This document shows, in pieces, positions 7,555-16,193 of a stretch of 64,000 nt of DNA (position 1 is its first letter; each line of letters opens with the position of its first letter). The notes under the pieces were generated by a model. The model was not told the DNA's origin. It saw nothing but the letters and a program-made list of their open reading frames with translations, and made no database searches. The stretch is from Flavobacteriaceae bacterium EG-1 (lineage in GTDB: Bacteria > Bacteroidota > Bacteroidia > Flavobacteriales > Flavobacteriaceae), in contig NZ_WJPK01000001.1 of assembly GCF_009649685.1 (NCBI RefSeq), forward strand, positions 934,760-998,759, in the 5' to 3' direction. The position numbers were made by a program, and so were the translations under genes.

Positions 7555-9306
7555 ATGATTTTAAATAAAACCCTGTTTATTAACACATTAATAATAATCG
7601 TATTTATTTTTTTAACCGGATGTAAAGACAATGTAAAGGAAATTAAGAATCAAAAAGGTTCCAATGAAAAGGATAAATATGCTAGTGGTGAAATGGTATG
7701 GGCGAGTGGCATGGAAATATTTAATGACAAGTGTGCAAGTTGTCACAATTTTGAAATGGCAGAAATAGGACCTAATTTAAGTGGCATAACTTCAGAAGTA
7801 GATAAAGAATGGTTGAAAGCATTTATTAATAATCCACAATCAGTAATAGAAAGTGGTGATGAACGTGCTGTTGCGAAATTTGAAACCTATAAATTATATA
7901 TGCCTGCGTTTCCAGAATTAAAGGGTGAAGAATTAGAAAATTTATTAGGTTTTATACACCATTTTTCTGAAGCAGAGAAAAAGAATAAGAGTAACAGGCC
8001 AGGAGGGTTAGTCAATCCTGTTAAAGAAAAAATTGAAACTTCAAATCTTAATTTAGTACTTGAAGAATGGCTTACAATACCCGCTAGTGCAGATGAAACT
8101 CCTTTAGCACGAATAAACAAATTTGCCTCTTTAAATACTTCAACCGGCGAACGTTTATTTATTTCTGACTTAAGAGGTAAACTTTATGAAATAGTAAATG
8201 ATACGGTACATGAATATCTCGATATTTCTACCGAACCAGATTTCTTTCATAGTCCAGGTTGGGCAAATGGATTAGGTAGTTATGCCTTTCATCCAGAATT
8301 TGAATCAAATGGACTATTGTATACTACACATACTGTACCAGCAAATCAGGCCCCAGCTGATTTTCCAATTCCAGAAGGAGTTCGCAGTACTTTACAATGG
8401 ATACTAACAGAATGGAAGGCTGATAATCCTAATGCTAAAGAATTTTCTGGTTCAAAACGTGAAGTACTTCGTATTGATATGTTTGCAAGAGCGCATGGAG
8501 TACAAGAATTAACTTTTAATCCCTTTGCTAAAAAAGGAGATGCCGATTATGGTTTGTTCTATTTAGGAATAGGAGATGGCTCGTTAGCCTTAGGAGGTCA
8601 TCCTGAGCTTTGTGATAACTACAATAACATTTGGTGTAGTATAATAAGAATTGATCCACTAGGTAGAAACAGTAAGAATGGTAAATATGGTATCCCAAAA
8701 GATAATCCATTTGTAAATGACCCGGAAAAAGTGGCAGAAATTTGGGCAAGGGGATTTAGGAACCCACATCGCTTCGCATGGAATAAAAACAAGCCAAATC
8801 AAATGCTTGTTTCCAACATAGGGCAACATAGTGTTGAAGAAGTAAATTTAATTAAAAAAGGGGAAGATTACGGCTGGCCAAATAGAGAAGGAACATTTTT
8901 ATATGATGTAAATGCAAATACCGAATTGGTATATCCATTACCTGAAGAAGACAGCACTAATTATACAAATCCCGTTATTCAGTATGATCATGACGAAGGG
9001 AATGCCGTTTGCGGAGGATATGTTTATTATGGAGATAAAATTCCTTTGTTGAAAGGCAAATATATCTTTGGTGATATACCTCGTGGCACTTTTTTCTATT
9101 CAAATACAGCAGATATCATTGATGGAAAAATTGCTCCTGCTTATAGAATAGGAATAGAAATTGATGGTGAAATTACTAAAATGACTGATGTTGTTAATAA
9201 TCAAAGAGTTGAAATTAGATTCGGACAAGATAATTCTGGTGAAATTTATGTTTTTGCCAAAAGTAATGGTAAGGTTTACAAGGTTATAGGCTGTAATAAA
9301 ATATAA
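7555..9306 (+). CDS. Cytochrome c - PQQ-type sugar dehydrogenase fusion lipoprotein
   Basis: This 583-aa protein is built in three parts. Residues 1-23 are a lipoprotein signal with lipobox LTGC (Cys23). Residues about 48-140 are a class I cytochrome c with haem motif C60-A-S-C63-H64 and a likely Met ligand in YMPAFPEL. Residues about 165-580 are a glucose/sorbosone dehydrogenase (GSDH) six-bladed propeller. Propeller hallmarks include the GIGDGSLALGGH, GFRNPHRFAWN and NIGQHSVEEVN blocks that shape the PQQ/Ca site of soluble aldose dehydrogenases. It probably oxidises an extracytoplasmic aldose and passes electrons through its own haem, plausibly towards the cbb3 oxidase encoded 2.6 kb away. 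PQQ dependence is inferred from the family. Confidence 0.87.
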   Translation: MILNKTLFINTLIIIVFIFLTGCKDNVKEIKNQKGSNEKDKYASGEMVWASGMEIFNDKCASCHNFEMAEIGPNLSGITSEVDKEWLKAFINNPQSVIESGDERAVAKFETYKLYMPAFPELKGEELENLLGFIHHFSEAEKKNKSNRPGGLVNPVKEKIETSNLNLVLEEWLTIPASADETPLARINKFASLNTSTGERLFISDLRGKLYEIVNDTVHEYLDISTEPDFFHSPGWANGLGSYAFHPEFESNGLLYTTHTVPANQAPADFPIPEGVRSTLQWILTEWKADNPNAKEFSGSKREVLRIDMFARAHGVQELTFNPFAKKGDADYGLFYLGIGDGSLALGGHPELCDNYNNIWCSIIRIDPLGRNSKNGKYGIPKDNPFVNDPEKVAEIWARGFRNPHRFAWNKNKPNQMLVSNIGQHSVEEVNLIKKGEDYGWPNREGTFLYDVNANTELVYPLPEEDSTNYTNPVIQYDHDEGNAVCGGYVYYGDKIPLLKGKYIFGDIPRGTFFYSNTADIIDGKIAPAYRIGIEIDGEITKMTDVVNNQRVEIRFGQDNSGEIYVFAKSNGKVYKVIGCNKI

Positions 9307-9325
9307 GAAAATTCGTTATTATTCT

Positions 9326-9339
9326 ATGATAAAAATCAT
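9326..9339. promoter_or_regulatory. FNR-type operator ATGAT-AAAA-ATCAT before usp
   Basis: This perfect palindrome has 5-bp arms and a 4-bp spacer and is close to the E. coli FNR consensus TTGAT-N4-ATCAA. Its centre (9332.5) is 33 bp from the centre of a -7-like TAATTTAG (9362-9369) and about 60 bp from the ATG at 9393. The same geometry recurs at 18650, 21808 and 22571. Confidence 0.65.
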
Positions 9340-9392
9340 TTCTAAGGAGTCTAAACTTGACTAATTTAGGAGAATTATATTAAAGAATAATC

Positions 9393-10214
9393 ATGAAAAA
9401 AATAATAGTTCCATTAGACTTTTCTGAACAATCAGAAAATGCACTAAAAGTAGCAGCGCAATTAGCGAAAGAACATAATTCAGAAATTTTAGCAGTTCAT
9501 ATGCTAGAACTGAATTATAATATGATTTCTTCATCCGAAGGATTCCACCCTGAACAAACGGTATTTCTAATAAAACTTGCTGAGAAACGCTTTTCAGAGT
9601 TTTTAAATAAGGATTATTTAAAAGATGTTACCGTCACTCCAATAATAAAACACTATAAAGTATTTAGTGAAATAAATACTATTGCAAAGGATACAGGTGC
9701 CGAGTTAATTGTAATGGGGTCGCATGGTACTGATGGTTTAGAAGAATTTTTTGTTGGTTCAAATACAGAACGAGTTGTGCGTAATGCCGATATTCCGGTT
9801 TTAGTAATAAAAGAAAAATTCGATAATTTTAAAGTAGACAGATTTGTTTTTGCCAGTAATTTTAACGTTGAAAAGTTAAGTGCATTTAAAAAAGCTGAAC
9901 AGTTCGCCAAGTTATTATCTGCAGAAATGAAATTAGTGTATATAAACACTCCAGGTGATAATTTTATGAGCACGGAAGATATTTATAAACGTATTAATAC
10001 GTTTTTAGCTACTGCCAATGCTTCGCATGAAGTTAAAATATACAACGATTATACCGTTGAAAATGGCATATTAAATTATAGTAAAAGTATTGCTGCAGAT
10101 ATCATAGCAATACCAACACATGGCCGAACAGGAATATCGCATTTTTTCATGGGAAGCATTGGTGAAGATGTTGCAAACCACTCACCAATTCCAGTAGTTA
10201 CTTTTAAGATTTAG
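9393..10214 (+). CDS. Universal stress protein, two UspA domains
   Basis: This 273-aa protein has two tandem UspA domains (about 1-145 and 150-273). The first begins IIVPLDFSEQSENAL and ends with the ATP-binding-type block VMGSHGTDG then GSNTERVVRNADIPVLV. The second ends THGRTGISHFFMGSIGEDVANHSPIPVV, which keeps a fuller G-x2-G-x9-G(S/T)-like loop. Bacteroidota two-domain Usp proteins are commonly induced by stress or low oxygen. An FNR-type palindrome sits 60 bp upstream, matching the one before the second usp gene at 22640, so anaerobic or microaerobic induction is likely. It is transcribed alone; the next gene is convergent. Confidence 0.93.
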   Translation: MKKIIVPLDFSEQSENALKVAAQLAKEHNSEILAVHMLELNYNMISSSEGFHPEQTVFLIKLAEKRFSEFLNKDYLKDVTVTPIIKHYKVFSEINTIAKDTGAELIVMGSHGTDGLEEFFVGSNTERVVRNADIPVLVIKEKFDNFKVDRFVFASNFNVEKLSAFKKAEQFAKLLSAEMKLVYINTPGDNFMSTEDIYKRINTFLATANASHEVKIYNDYTVENGILNYSKSIAADIIAIPTHGRTGISHFFMGSIGEDVANHSPIPVVTFKI

Positions 10215-10234
10215 AAATTAGCAATTTCAACTGT

Positions 10235-11824
10235 CTATTTCATAATTCGTGTTAAATGGAAGAATTTTTTATAACTTTCTGGTATAGTATCTATTCTCAG
10301 AAGTGAGTTTTCTTCCATGTAAGGATATATTTCATCGTACGTCTTTACAATATACATTCCAACACGTTTACTGATATGTTCACGTCTTAATTCGCTAGGA
10401 GAATCTAAACCTGCAGCAGCAACTAATTCTAAAAAGCTATGAATGGTTGCTGCTTGAAAGTTTTTAGCTCGTGGTGCTTTATCCTCTACAACAAGTCCTT
10501 TAACAAGCGACTTATTTTGAGTAGCCACACCAACCGGACAAGTGTTGGTGTTACATTGTAAAGCTTGAATACACCCTATAGATAACATCATTGCCCTTGC
10601 ACTATTACAAGCGTCTGCTCCTAAAGCAATTGCTCGGGCCATATGAAATCCGGTAATAATTCTACCAGCTACAATAACTTTAATATCCTTTCTCAAACCA
10701 AAACCTACCAAAGTATCATGAACAAAAATTAATCCTTCTCGTAAGGGCATACCCATTGTATTTGAAAACTCAATGGGTGCAGCTCCTGTACCTCCTTCTC
10801 CCCCATCAACAGTAATAAAATCTGGAGTAATTCCTGTATGCAACATCGCTTCACAGAAATCCATAAACTCTTGTTTTCGTCCTAAGCAAAGTTTAAAACC
10901 AATAGGTTTACCATTAGATAGATCACGAATTTTTTTTATGAAATACATGAATTCTATTGGATTTGAAAAAGCTGAGTGCGATGGAGGTGAATGCACAGCA
11001 ATACCAGGCTTTACGTGTCTAATCTTAGCAATTTCTTCCGTGTTTTTAATCGCTGGTAAAATACCTCCGTGACCTGGCTTGGCTCCCTGAGAAAGTTTTA
11101 TCTCAATCATTTTAACTTCTGGGCGATTGGCATTCTGTGTAAAAGTGGTTTCATTGAATGTACCATCTTCATTTCTACAACCGAAATAACCAGTACCAAT
11201 CTGCCAAATTAAATCTCCTCCATATTTTAAGTGATGATCACTAATGCCACCTTCACCTGTATTATGAGCAAAATTTCCCATTTTAGCTCCCTTATTAAGC
11301 GACATAATTGCGTTGTTGCTCAACGAACCAAAACTCATTGCTGAGATATTTAAAAGACTTGAAGAGTATGGTTGTTTACAATCCTTGCCTCCAATTATTA
11401 ATCGAGGAAAATCACCAATTTCCTTAGGGTTTTGTTTTGCATACATTGAATGCTCCATCCATTCATAACCAGAATGGTAAAGATCTTTTTGAGTACCAAA
11501 AGGTTCTGTATCATTTTCCCCCTTAGCTCTCCTGTAAATTAATGATCGTAGAATTCGATTTAAAGGTCTACCCTCCGTATCAGTTTCTACAAAATATTGC
11601 ATTATTTCTGGTCGAATAGATTCTAACATGTATCTAAATCGACCTATAAGCGGAAAGTTTCTACGAATCGTATGACTTTTTTGAAGTATGTCGAAGACCC
11701 CCATAATAATAAGGGGACCAACCACTAAAAACAGCCACAAAATAGGTTGCCAAATAAATGATATAGCACCAATAACAACAACTACAATTATAGCGATAAT
11801 TATAAATTTCTCACGAACTTTCAT
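10235..11824 (-). CDS. FMN-binding glutamate-synthase-like protein (GltB domain 2 type)
   Basis: This 529-aa protein has two hydrophobic segments within residues 8-45 followed by a stand-alone glutamate synthase central/FMN barrel. The 3Fe-4S type motif C-x5-C-x4-C-PVGVATQ is present (CIQALQCNTNTCPVG), as are the FMN-barrel blocks LSQGAKPGHGG and DGGEGGTGAAP. The glutaminase domain of GltB is absent, as in archaeal-type enzymes, so it may use free ammonia or a partner amidotransferase, or have another role. The N-terminal membrane anchor is usual in this subfamily. It is convergent with the usp gene. Confidence 0.85.
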   Translation of the reverse strand: MKVREKFIIIAIIVVVVIGAISFIWQPILWLFLVVGPLIIMGVFDILQKSHTIRRNFPLIGRFRYMLESIRPEIMQYFVETDTEGRPLNRILRSLIYRRAKGENDTEPFGTQKDLYHSGYEWMEHSMYAKQNPKEIGDFPRLIIGGKDCKQPYSSSLLNISAMSFGSLSNNAIMSLNKGAKMGNFAHNTGEGGISDHHLKYGGDLIWQIGTGYFGCRNEDGTFNETTFTQNANRPEVKMIEIKLSQGAKPGHGGILPAIKNTEEIAKIRHVKPGIAVHSPPSHSAFSNPIEFMYFIKKIRDLSNGKPIGFKLCLGRKQEFMDFCEAMLHTGITPDFITVDGGEGGTGAAPIEFSNTMGMPLREGLIFVHDTLVGFGLRKDIKVIVAGRIITGFHMARAIALGADACNSARAMMLSIGCIQALQCNTNTCPVGVATQNKSLVKGLVVEDKAPRAKNFQAATIHSFLELVAAAGLDSPSELRREHISKRVGMYIVKTYDEIYPYMEENSLLRIDTIPESYKKFFHLTRIMK

Positions 11825-11923
11825 AGGAGGTTAATTTGTATTCAAAATTAACGAAAATTAAATCGATTATAGCAAGGTTTTATTTATGGAAAGAAACATT
11901 AAATACAAATTAGAAGTATAATT

Positions 11924-12412
11924 TTAAGACAAAACACCATTCATAAATTCGTACAATTCGAGCATCTGAGGTTTACCACTATGTTTGCCTGCTCTACCAA
12001 ACAAATAAAGTGTAAACCACAATATAACCATTACAGCCATAAGAATTAATTGAAGCGCATAAGGCTTGTTTAATGTTGCACTAGAATACCCCCAAATTGC
12101 CATAATAATAAACAAACACGCAACAGTAAAATGAATAAACATAAAAAAGGTCCATAGTACAGGGTTAGGTCCAAAAACACCATTCACTCTGCAACTATTA
12201 TTACTTAATTCATCAATTTCTAAATGTAATTGTGGAGACCAAAAATTATTCTGTTCTTTTTTAAATTTGATGAAAATATGCTCATCTATTCGTTTAACAT
12301 TTAACGAACAATTCTCAATATTTTCGAAAGAATTTAAAACCTTTTCTTTGGTCTTTGGTATTTCTAAATGAAATCGTGGTCTTAAAACTATATCATTGGA
12401 AAGCGGTTTCAT
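11924..12412 (-). CDS. Two-TM protein coupled to the cco accessory genes
   Basis: I do not recognise this 162-aa protein. Residues 1-85 are soluble and beta-rich in appearance (RPRFHLEIPKTKEKVLNSF, then HIFIKFKKEQNNFWSPQLHLEI). Two hydrophobic helices follow at about 88-110 and 118-138, then a short tail. Its start overlaps the stop of the TauE/SafE-like gene by 4 bases (ATGA), so it is very probably translated as part of the cbb3 operon. A role in cytochrome oxidase assembly or haem/copper delivery would fit the location but nothing in the sequence proves it. Confidence 0.8.
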   Translation of the reverse strand: MKPLSNDIVLRPRFHLEIPKTKEKVLNSFENIENCSLNVKRIDEHIFIKFKKEQNNFWSPQLHLEIDELSNNSCRVNGVFGPNPVLWTFFMFIHFTVACLFIIMAIWGYSSATLNKPYALQLILMAVMVILWFTLYLFGRAGKHSGKPQMLELYEFMNGVLS

Positions 12413-13134
12413 TCTATTGAGAGATTTACATCACTTGGGCAAGCAATGCTATCAGACGCAATTTCTATAACCGGCTTGGGTGATATATATGGAATACCTA
12501 TTCCTAATCCTCGCAGAATAAATAAAGTTCCAATGAGCACAACAAAAACAGGAATTAGTTTTTGAACCTTTATTCTTAACGTGCCCTTTAACAAACTGCT
12601 AAAATAAATAGTTGTTGTCATCAATGGTATAGTGCCCATTCCGAACAAAATCATATAAAGACTACCTTCTACAACATTACCCATTGCTACTGCACCGAAC
12701 AATGCCATATATACCAATCCGCAAGGAAGAAATCCATTTAAAAATCCTATTGTTAAAAATGTATCTGGAGATTTCTTTTTTAATTCTTGCCCAAGCCTAT
12801 TTTTTATACCTGAAATAGCTTTATAAAAAGGCTTAGACAAGCTAAAACGATTTAATATTCTGTGGGGAATAAAAATTAAGGCAATCATTAAAATTCCAAT
12901 TGCTATTGATAATTTTTGTTGCAACCCAAAAACATAGAGTCCTTTTCCCAATATACCAAATAACAATCCAATTATACCATATGACAATAATCTACCAAAA
13001 TGATATAAAAATATTTGTAGCAATTTTTTAACCTTGTTTTCTCTATCTACCGGCAACATAAATGCAATTGGGCCACACATACCTACACAATGTAGACTGC
13101 CTACTAAGCCCATTAACAACGCCGAAAACAACAT
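12409..13134 (-). CDS. TauE/SafE-like (DsbD_2) membrane protein of the cbb3 operon
   Basis: This 241-aa integral membrane protein has about six helices. It opens with GLVGSLHCVGMCGPIAFML, the Cys-bearing signature of the small DsbD/UreH-like proteins annotated as sulfite exporter TauE/SafE, and has a second motif LPCGLVYMALFGA in the middle. In many bacteria this family sits beside ccoGHIS, and it is thought to help copper or redox delivery to the oxidase; that role is inferred here from the context. It begins 1 base after the fixH stop and overlaps the next gene by 4 bases. Confidence 0.85.
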   Translation of the reverse strand: MLFSALLMGLVGSLHCVGMCGPIAFMLPVDRENKVKKLLQIFLYHFGRLLSYGIIGLLFGILGKGLYVFGLQQKLSIAIGILMIALIFIPHRILNRFSLSKPFYKAISGIKNRLGQELKKKSPDTFLTIGFLNGFLPCGLVYMALFGAVAMGNVVEGSLYMILFGMGTIPLMTTTIYFSSLLKGTLRIKVQKLIPVFVVLIGTLFILRGLGIGIPYISPKPVIEIASDSIACPSDVNLSIE

Positions 13135-13135
13135 A

Positions 13136-13582
13136 CTAATAGTTTATATTTTCTTTATGTAAGAAAGATTGATCATCGTATTTCCATTCAATTTTAATAT
13201 TCCATCTACCCTCTAACATTTTTTTATCAGGTATAAGTAAATGCGAGTTAGATAAACTTATAGGAATGTCAAAATCCAATCGTTTATTCGAAGGTCTATA
13301 CATGAATATATGACCTGAAATTTTTTCAGCTTCTTGGCTGTTAGGAAAATCTACATTCAATCCTTCTTCTGTAATATTAATTTTTAATTGATTTGATAAA
13401 TCTTTTGCATTTTGTTCTGCATCAATATCTTTTTGATATCCCAATTCATCTTTATAGTAATCCTCAGTCACTAAGTCATGTTCTGCTTTTACTTCAGTAC
13501 TCATTCTAAAAACAAAGAACAGAATAAATGAAATAAATGCCACAAATGCTATTACAATACTAGTACCCCAATTTATTTTCAT
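13136..13582 (-). CDS. fixH: FixH/CcoH family protein
   Basis: This 148-aa protein has an N-terminal membrane helix (about 6-26) and a periplasmic domain rich in beta strands ending RWNIKIEWKYDDQSFLHKENI, the typical FixH arrangement. The EHDLVTEDYYKDELGYQKDID stretch after the helix (given here as the family marker, YYKDELGYQKDID) is the most conserved part of Bacteroidota FixH. The family takes part in late assembly of the cbb3 oxidase, with CcoH known to contact the complex. It lies 5 bases after ccoG and 1 base before the TauE/SafE-like gene. Confidence 0.87.
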   Translation of the reverse strand: MKINWGTSIVIAFVAFISFILFFVFRMSTEVKAEHDLVTEDYYKDELGYQKDIDAEQNAKDLSNQLKINITEEGLNVDFPNSQEAEKISGHIFMYRPSNKRLDFDIPISLSNSHLLIPDKKMLEGRWNIKIEWKYDDQSFLHKENINY

Positions 13583-13587
13583 CTTAT

Positions 13588-15006
13588 TTATCTATAACTT
13601 CTAGGTCCTAAAAACCTAGCCGTTGTGGTTTCAATTTTTTTATCACCGCTAAAAACGCCAATTTTTAAATTTGTTTTATCTCCATCTAAGGCGGCGCTAT
13701 TTATTTCAATAAAAAGTGTGCCCTCAGACATTTCTTGAGCTGGCACTATAAAATTTTCATGCCGCACTAGTTCAATTTTACCTTTATGCGAAAGCAACTT
13801 AAAACTTACATCTTCAACATCTTTGGTCGTTTTATTTACCAATTTAAAAGTATATACATTACTAATAATATTGCCTTCTTTATGCTCATACAATTGCCCA
13901 GGCAATCTTAAAATATTTGCTTCAAGATCATTGCGTAAAAACAGCATCCCTATTAAGATTCCTGTCAATATAACCAACACAGCAGTGTAGCCTTTTAATC
14001 TTGGTGTAAATTTGAATTTTTCTTTTTTAACTATTTCATCTTCGCTAGCATAACGTATTAATCCTTTAGGAAGATTAACTTTTTCCATTATGGTATCACA
14101 TTCATCAATACATGCAGTACAGTTTACACACTCTAATTGCGTACCATTTCGTATATCTATACCTGTAGGGCATACATTTACACATTGAAAACAATCAATA
14201 CAATCGCCGTGACCTAATGCAGCTCTATCTTCATTTTTTCTAAATTTCTTTCTACCACTCTCACCTTCTCCACGTTTATGGTCATAAGCAACAATAATAG
14301 ATTTATCGTCAAGTAAAACTCCTTGCATTCTACCATACGGACAAGCAATAATACACACCTGTTCGCGAAACCATGCAAAAATAAAATAGAAAACTAAGGT
14401 AAAAATCAACAATGAAATTAATGTGCTAATATGTTGTAAAGGTCCATCAGTAATATAATTTATCAGCCGGTCACTACCAATAAGGTAAGCCAAGAAAACA
14501 TTGGCAATTAAAAAAGAGATAATGAAAAAGATTGTCCATTTCAAAACCCTTTTTCTTATTTTTTCAGCATTCCAGGGTTGACGATCCAATTTCATTTGAG
14601 CTCCACGATCTCCATCAATCCAGAATTCAATTCTGCGAAAAACCATTTCGAGAAATATAGTTTGCGGACACATCCATCCACAAAAAATACGACCAAAAGC
14701 AACTGTAAAAAGCGCAATAAATACTACGCCAATAATCATTGAAATAACAAAAAGATGAAAATCTTGTGGCCAAAAAGGAAAACCAAAAATATTAAATCGA
14801 CGTTCCAGTACATTGAACATCAAAAATTGATTGCCATTAATTTTAATAAATGGTGCTACAACCAAAAACGTTAGTAAAATATAACTTACTAGTTTGCGGT
14901 ATTGATAAAATTTACCACTTGGTTTTTTTGGAAATACCCATGCACGTTTACCGTCTTCATTGATGGTTCCAATTGAATCTCTAAAATTTTCTTGATCTTG
15001 TGCCAT
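13588..15006 (-). CDS. ccoG: Cytochrome c oxidase accessory protein CcoG
   Basis: This 472-aa membrane ferredoxin-like protein has an N-terminal helix bundle with GWMCPQTIFLE and CIIACPYGRMQG, then a two-cluster ferredoxin region C-x2-C-x2-C-x3-CP followed by C-x2-C-x2-C-x3-C (starting at GDCIDCFQC). The C-terminal third is an Ig-like IG_FixG domain. CcoG reduces Cu(II) to Cu(I) during CuB assembly of cbb3 oxidase in characterised species. It is fully intact and lies between ccoP and fixH in the usual order. Confidence 0.95.
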   Translation of the reverse strand: MAQDQENFRDSIGTINEDGKRAWVFPKKPSGKFYQYRKLVSYILLTFLVVAPFIKINGNQFLMFNVLERRFNIFGFPFWPQDFHLFVISMIIGVVFIALFTVAFGRIFCGWMCPQTIFLEMVFRRIEFWIDGDRGAQMKLDRQPWNAEKIRKRVLKWTIFFIISFLIANVFLAYLIGSDRLINYITDGPLQHISTLISLLIFTLVFYFIFAWFREQVCIIACPYGRMQGVLLDDKSIIVAYDHKRGEGESGRKKFRKNEDRAALGHGDCIDCFQCVNVCPTGIDIRNGTQLECVNCTACIDECDTIMEKVNLPKGLIRYASEDEIVKKEKFKFTPRLKGYTAVLVILTGILIGMLFLRNDLEANILRLPGQLYEHKEGNIISNVYTFKLVNKTTKDVEDVSFKLLSHKGKIELVRHENFIVPAQEMSEGTLFIEINSAALDGDKTNLKIGVFSGDKKIETTTARFLGPRSYR

Positions 15007-15094
15007 TAATATTTAATTACACTATTCAAATAACTTCTATCAAATTAAAACCATTATTACACCTCAATCAAATATGAAGCACAGTTAGGTTTTA

Positions 15095-15979
15095 TTACTC
15101 CTCAGTTTCCTCCCAAATATCACCTTCTGGTGCCTTTGGGTTTGCTGGAGTTTTTCCATTTATTTCAGCAAGAATATAACTCGAAACTTGAGCTCTTTCA
15201 ATAGGTTTTAAAATTTGTTTCCAAGCAACCATACCTTTACCGTCTCTACCACCTTCAGAAACTGTATTAAATACATTTTTAATACCACCACCTAAAATCC
15301 AATATTCATCCGTAAGGTTTGGTCCAATTCCACCTCCTCCATCAGCCATATGACAAGCCACACAATTAGCAGTAAAAATGGCCTTACCTGCTGATAGGTC
15401 ACCAGCATCTGTTAGTAATTCTACCGTATTAGCATCTACCAAATCTTTTGCAGTTAATTTATATGCTTCTATTTCGGCTCGAGCTTCAGCAACTTCTTGT
15501 TCAAATTCTTCAGTTTGTGTATAATCATTAACAATATGAAAGCGTACTAAATAAACAACGGCAAAAATAATGGTCGCGTAAAACATATAAACCCACCATG
15601 GTGGCAGTGTATTATCTAGTTCTCGAATACCGTCGTAATTGTGATCAAGAATAATATCGCCTTCTTTTTCTATTGGTTTTGATCCAAGAAGTTTGTTATA
15701 AGTTTTCTTTCCCCAGGTCCATTCCCAATTCGATGATTTTACTTCAAGGTATCGTTTCTGAGCCGCTTCATCTAAAGTTCTAAACATTACGGACTCTATG
15801 GCCTGAATTATAATTTCAATTGCAACCAATATGAGCAATACCAAAACAAAAAACCAGAGTAATATCGGGTATTCAATAAAAGCTGGTTTATTTCCAGAAT
15901 CAATAAAATATTCTGTTATTCCTATGATAATAAAGAAAATAACGGGGACACGAATCCACCAAACTGAACTATTTTTCAT
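15095..15979 (-). CDS. ccoP: cbb3 oxidase subunit CcoP, single-haem form
   Basis: This 294-aa protein has hydrophobic helices at about 7-25, 38-65 and 129-150 and one C-terminal cytochrome c domain with C206-V-A-C209-H210 and a likely Met ligand in GKGMVAWK. Classical proteobacterial CcoP has two CxxCH motifs; only one is present here, with a charged linker (about 155-190) in place of the first haem domain. It carries electrons to the CcoN/O fusion. The region after ccoQ and before ccoG is the standard position. Confidence 0.92.
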   Translation of the reverse strand: MKNSSVWWIRVPVIFFIIIGITEYFIDSGNKPAFIEYPILLWFFVLVLLILVAIEIIIQAIESVMFRTLDEAAQKRYLEVKSSNWEWTWGKKTYNKLLGSKPIEKEGDIILDHNYDGIRELDNTLPPWWVYMFYATIIFAVVYLVRFHIVNDYTQTEEFEQEVAEARAEIEAYKLTAKDLVDANTVELLTDAGDLSAGKAIFTANCVACHMADGGGGIGPNLTDEYWILGGGIKNVFNTVSEGGRDGKGMVAWKQILKPIERAQVSSYILAEINGKTPANPKAPEGDIWEETEE

Positions 15980-16018
15980 GTGTACTTATTTACGGTCGGT
16001 TAATAGTTTTATAATTTA

Positions 16019-16186
16019 TTAATCTTCTAAAGGCAATTCACTAACTTCTTTTATATGTGCTTTTGATGCAGTAAATACCCACCAAAAAAGAATAGCAAAA
16101 AAGATGAAAAAAATTAATAACGAAATCATTGGGTAGGTAGCTACACCATCTATACTTTCTAAATGTCCTTTTACAAATTTTAACAT
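16019..16186 (-). CDS. ccoQ: CcoQ-like small cbb3 subunit (55 aa)
   Basis: This 55-aa ORF starts at an ATG 7 bases after the ccoNO stop and ends 39 bases before ccoP. The protein has a short charged N-terminus (MLKFVKGHLESIDG), one strongly hydrophobic helix about residues 19-40 containing FFIFFAILFWWVF, and an acidic tail ending LPLED. Size, single helix and position between ccoNO and ccoP match CcoQ, which stabilises the oxidase. The sequence is too short for a motif-based proof. Confidence 0.85.
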   Translation of the reverse strand: MLKFVKGHLESIDGVATYPMISLLIFFIFFAILFWWVFTASKAHIKEVSELPLED

Positions 16187-16193
16187 AACTTAA

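Noticed and set aside
10773-11072. A 99-codon open frame antisense to the glutamate-synthase-like gene
   Set aside because: It is fully contained in the FMN-barrel region of a strong gene and is best explained as a shadow frame.
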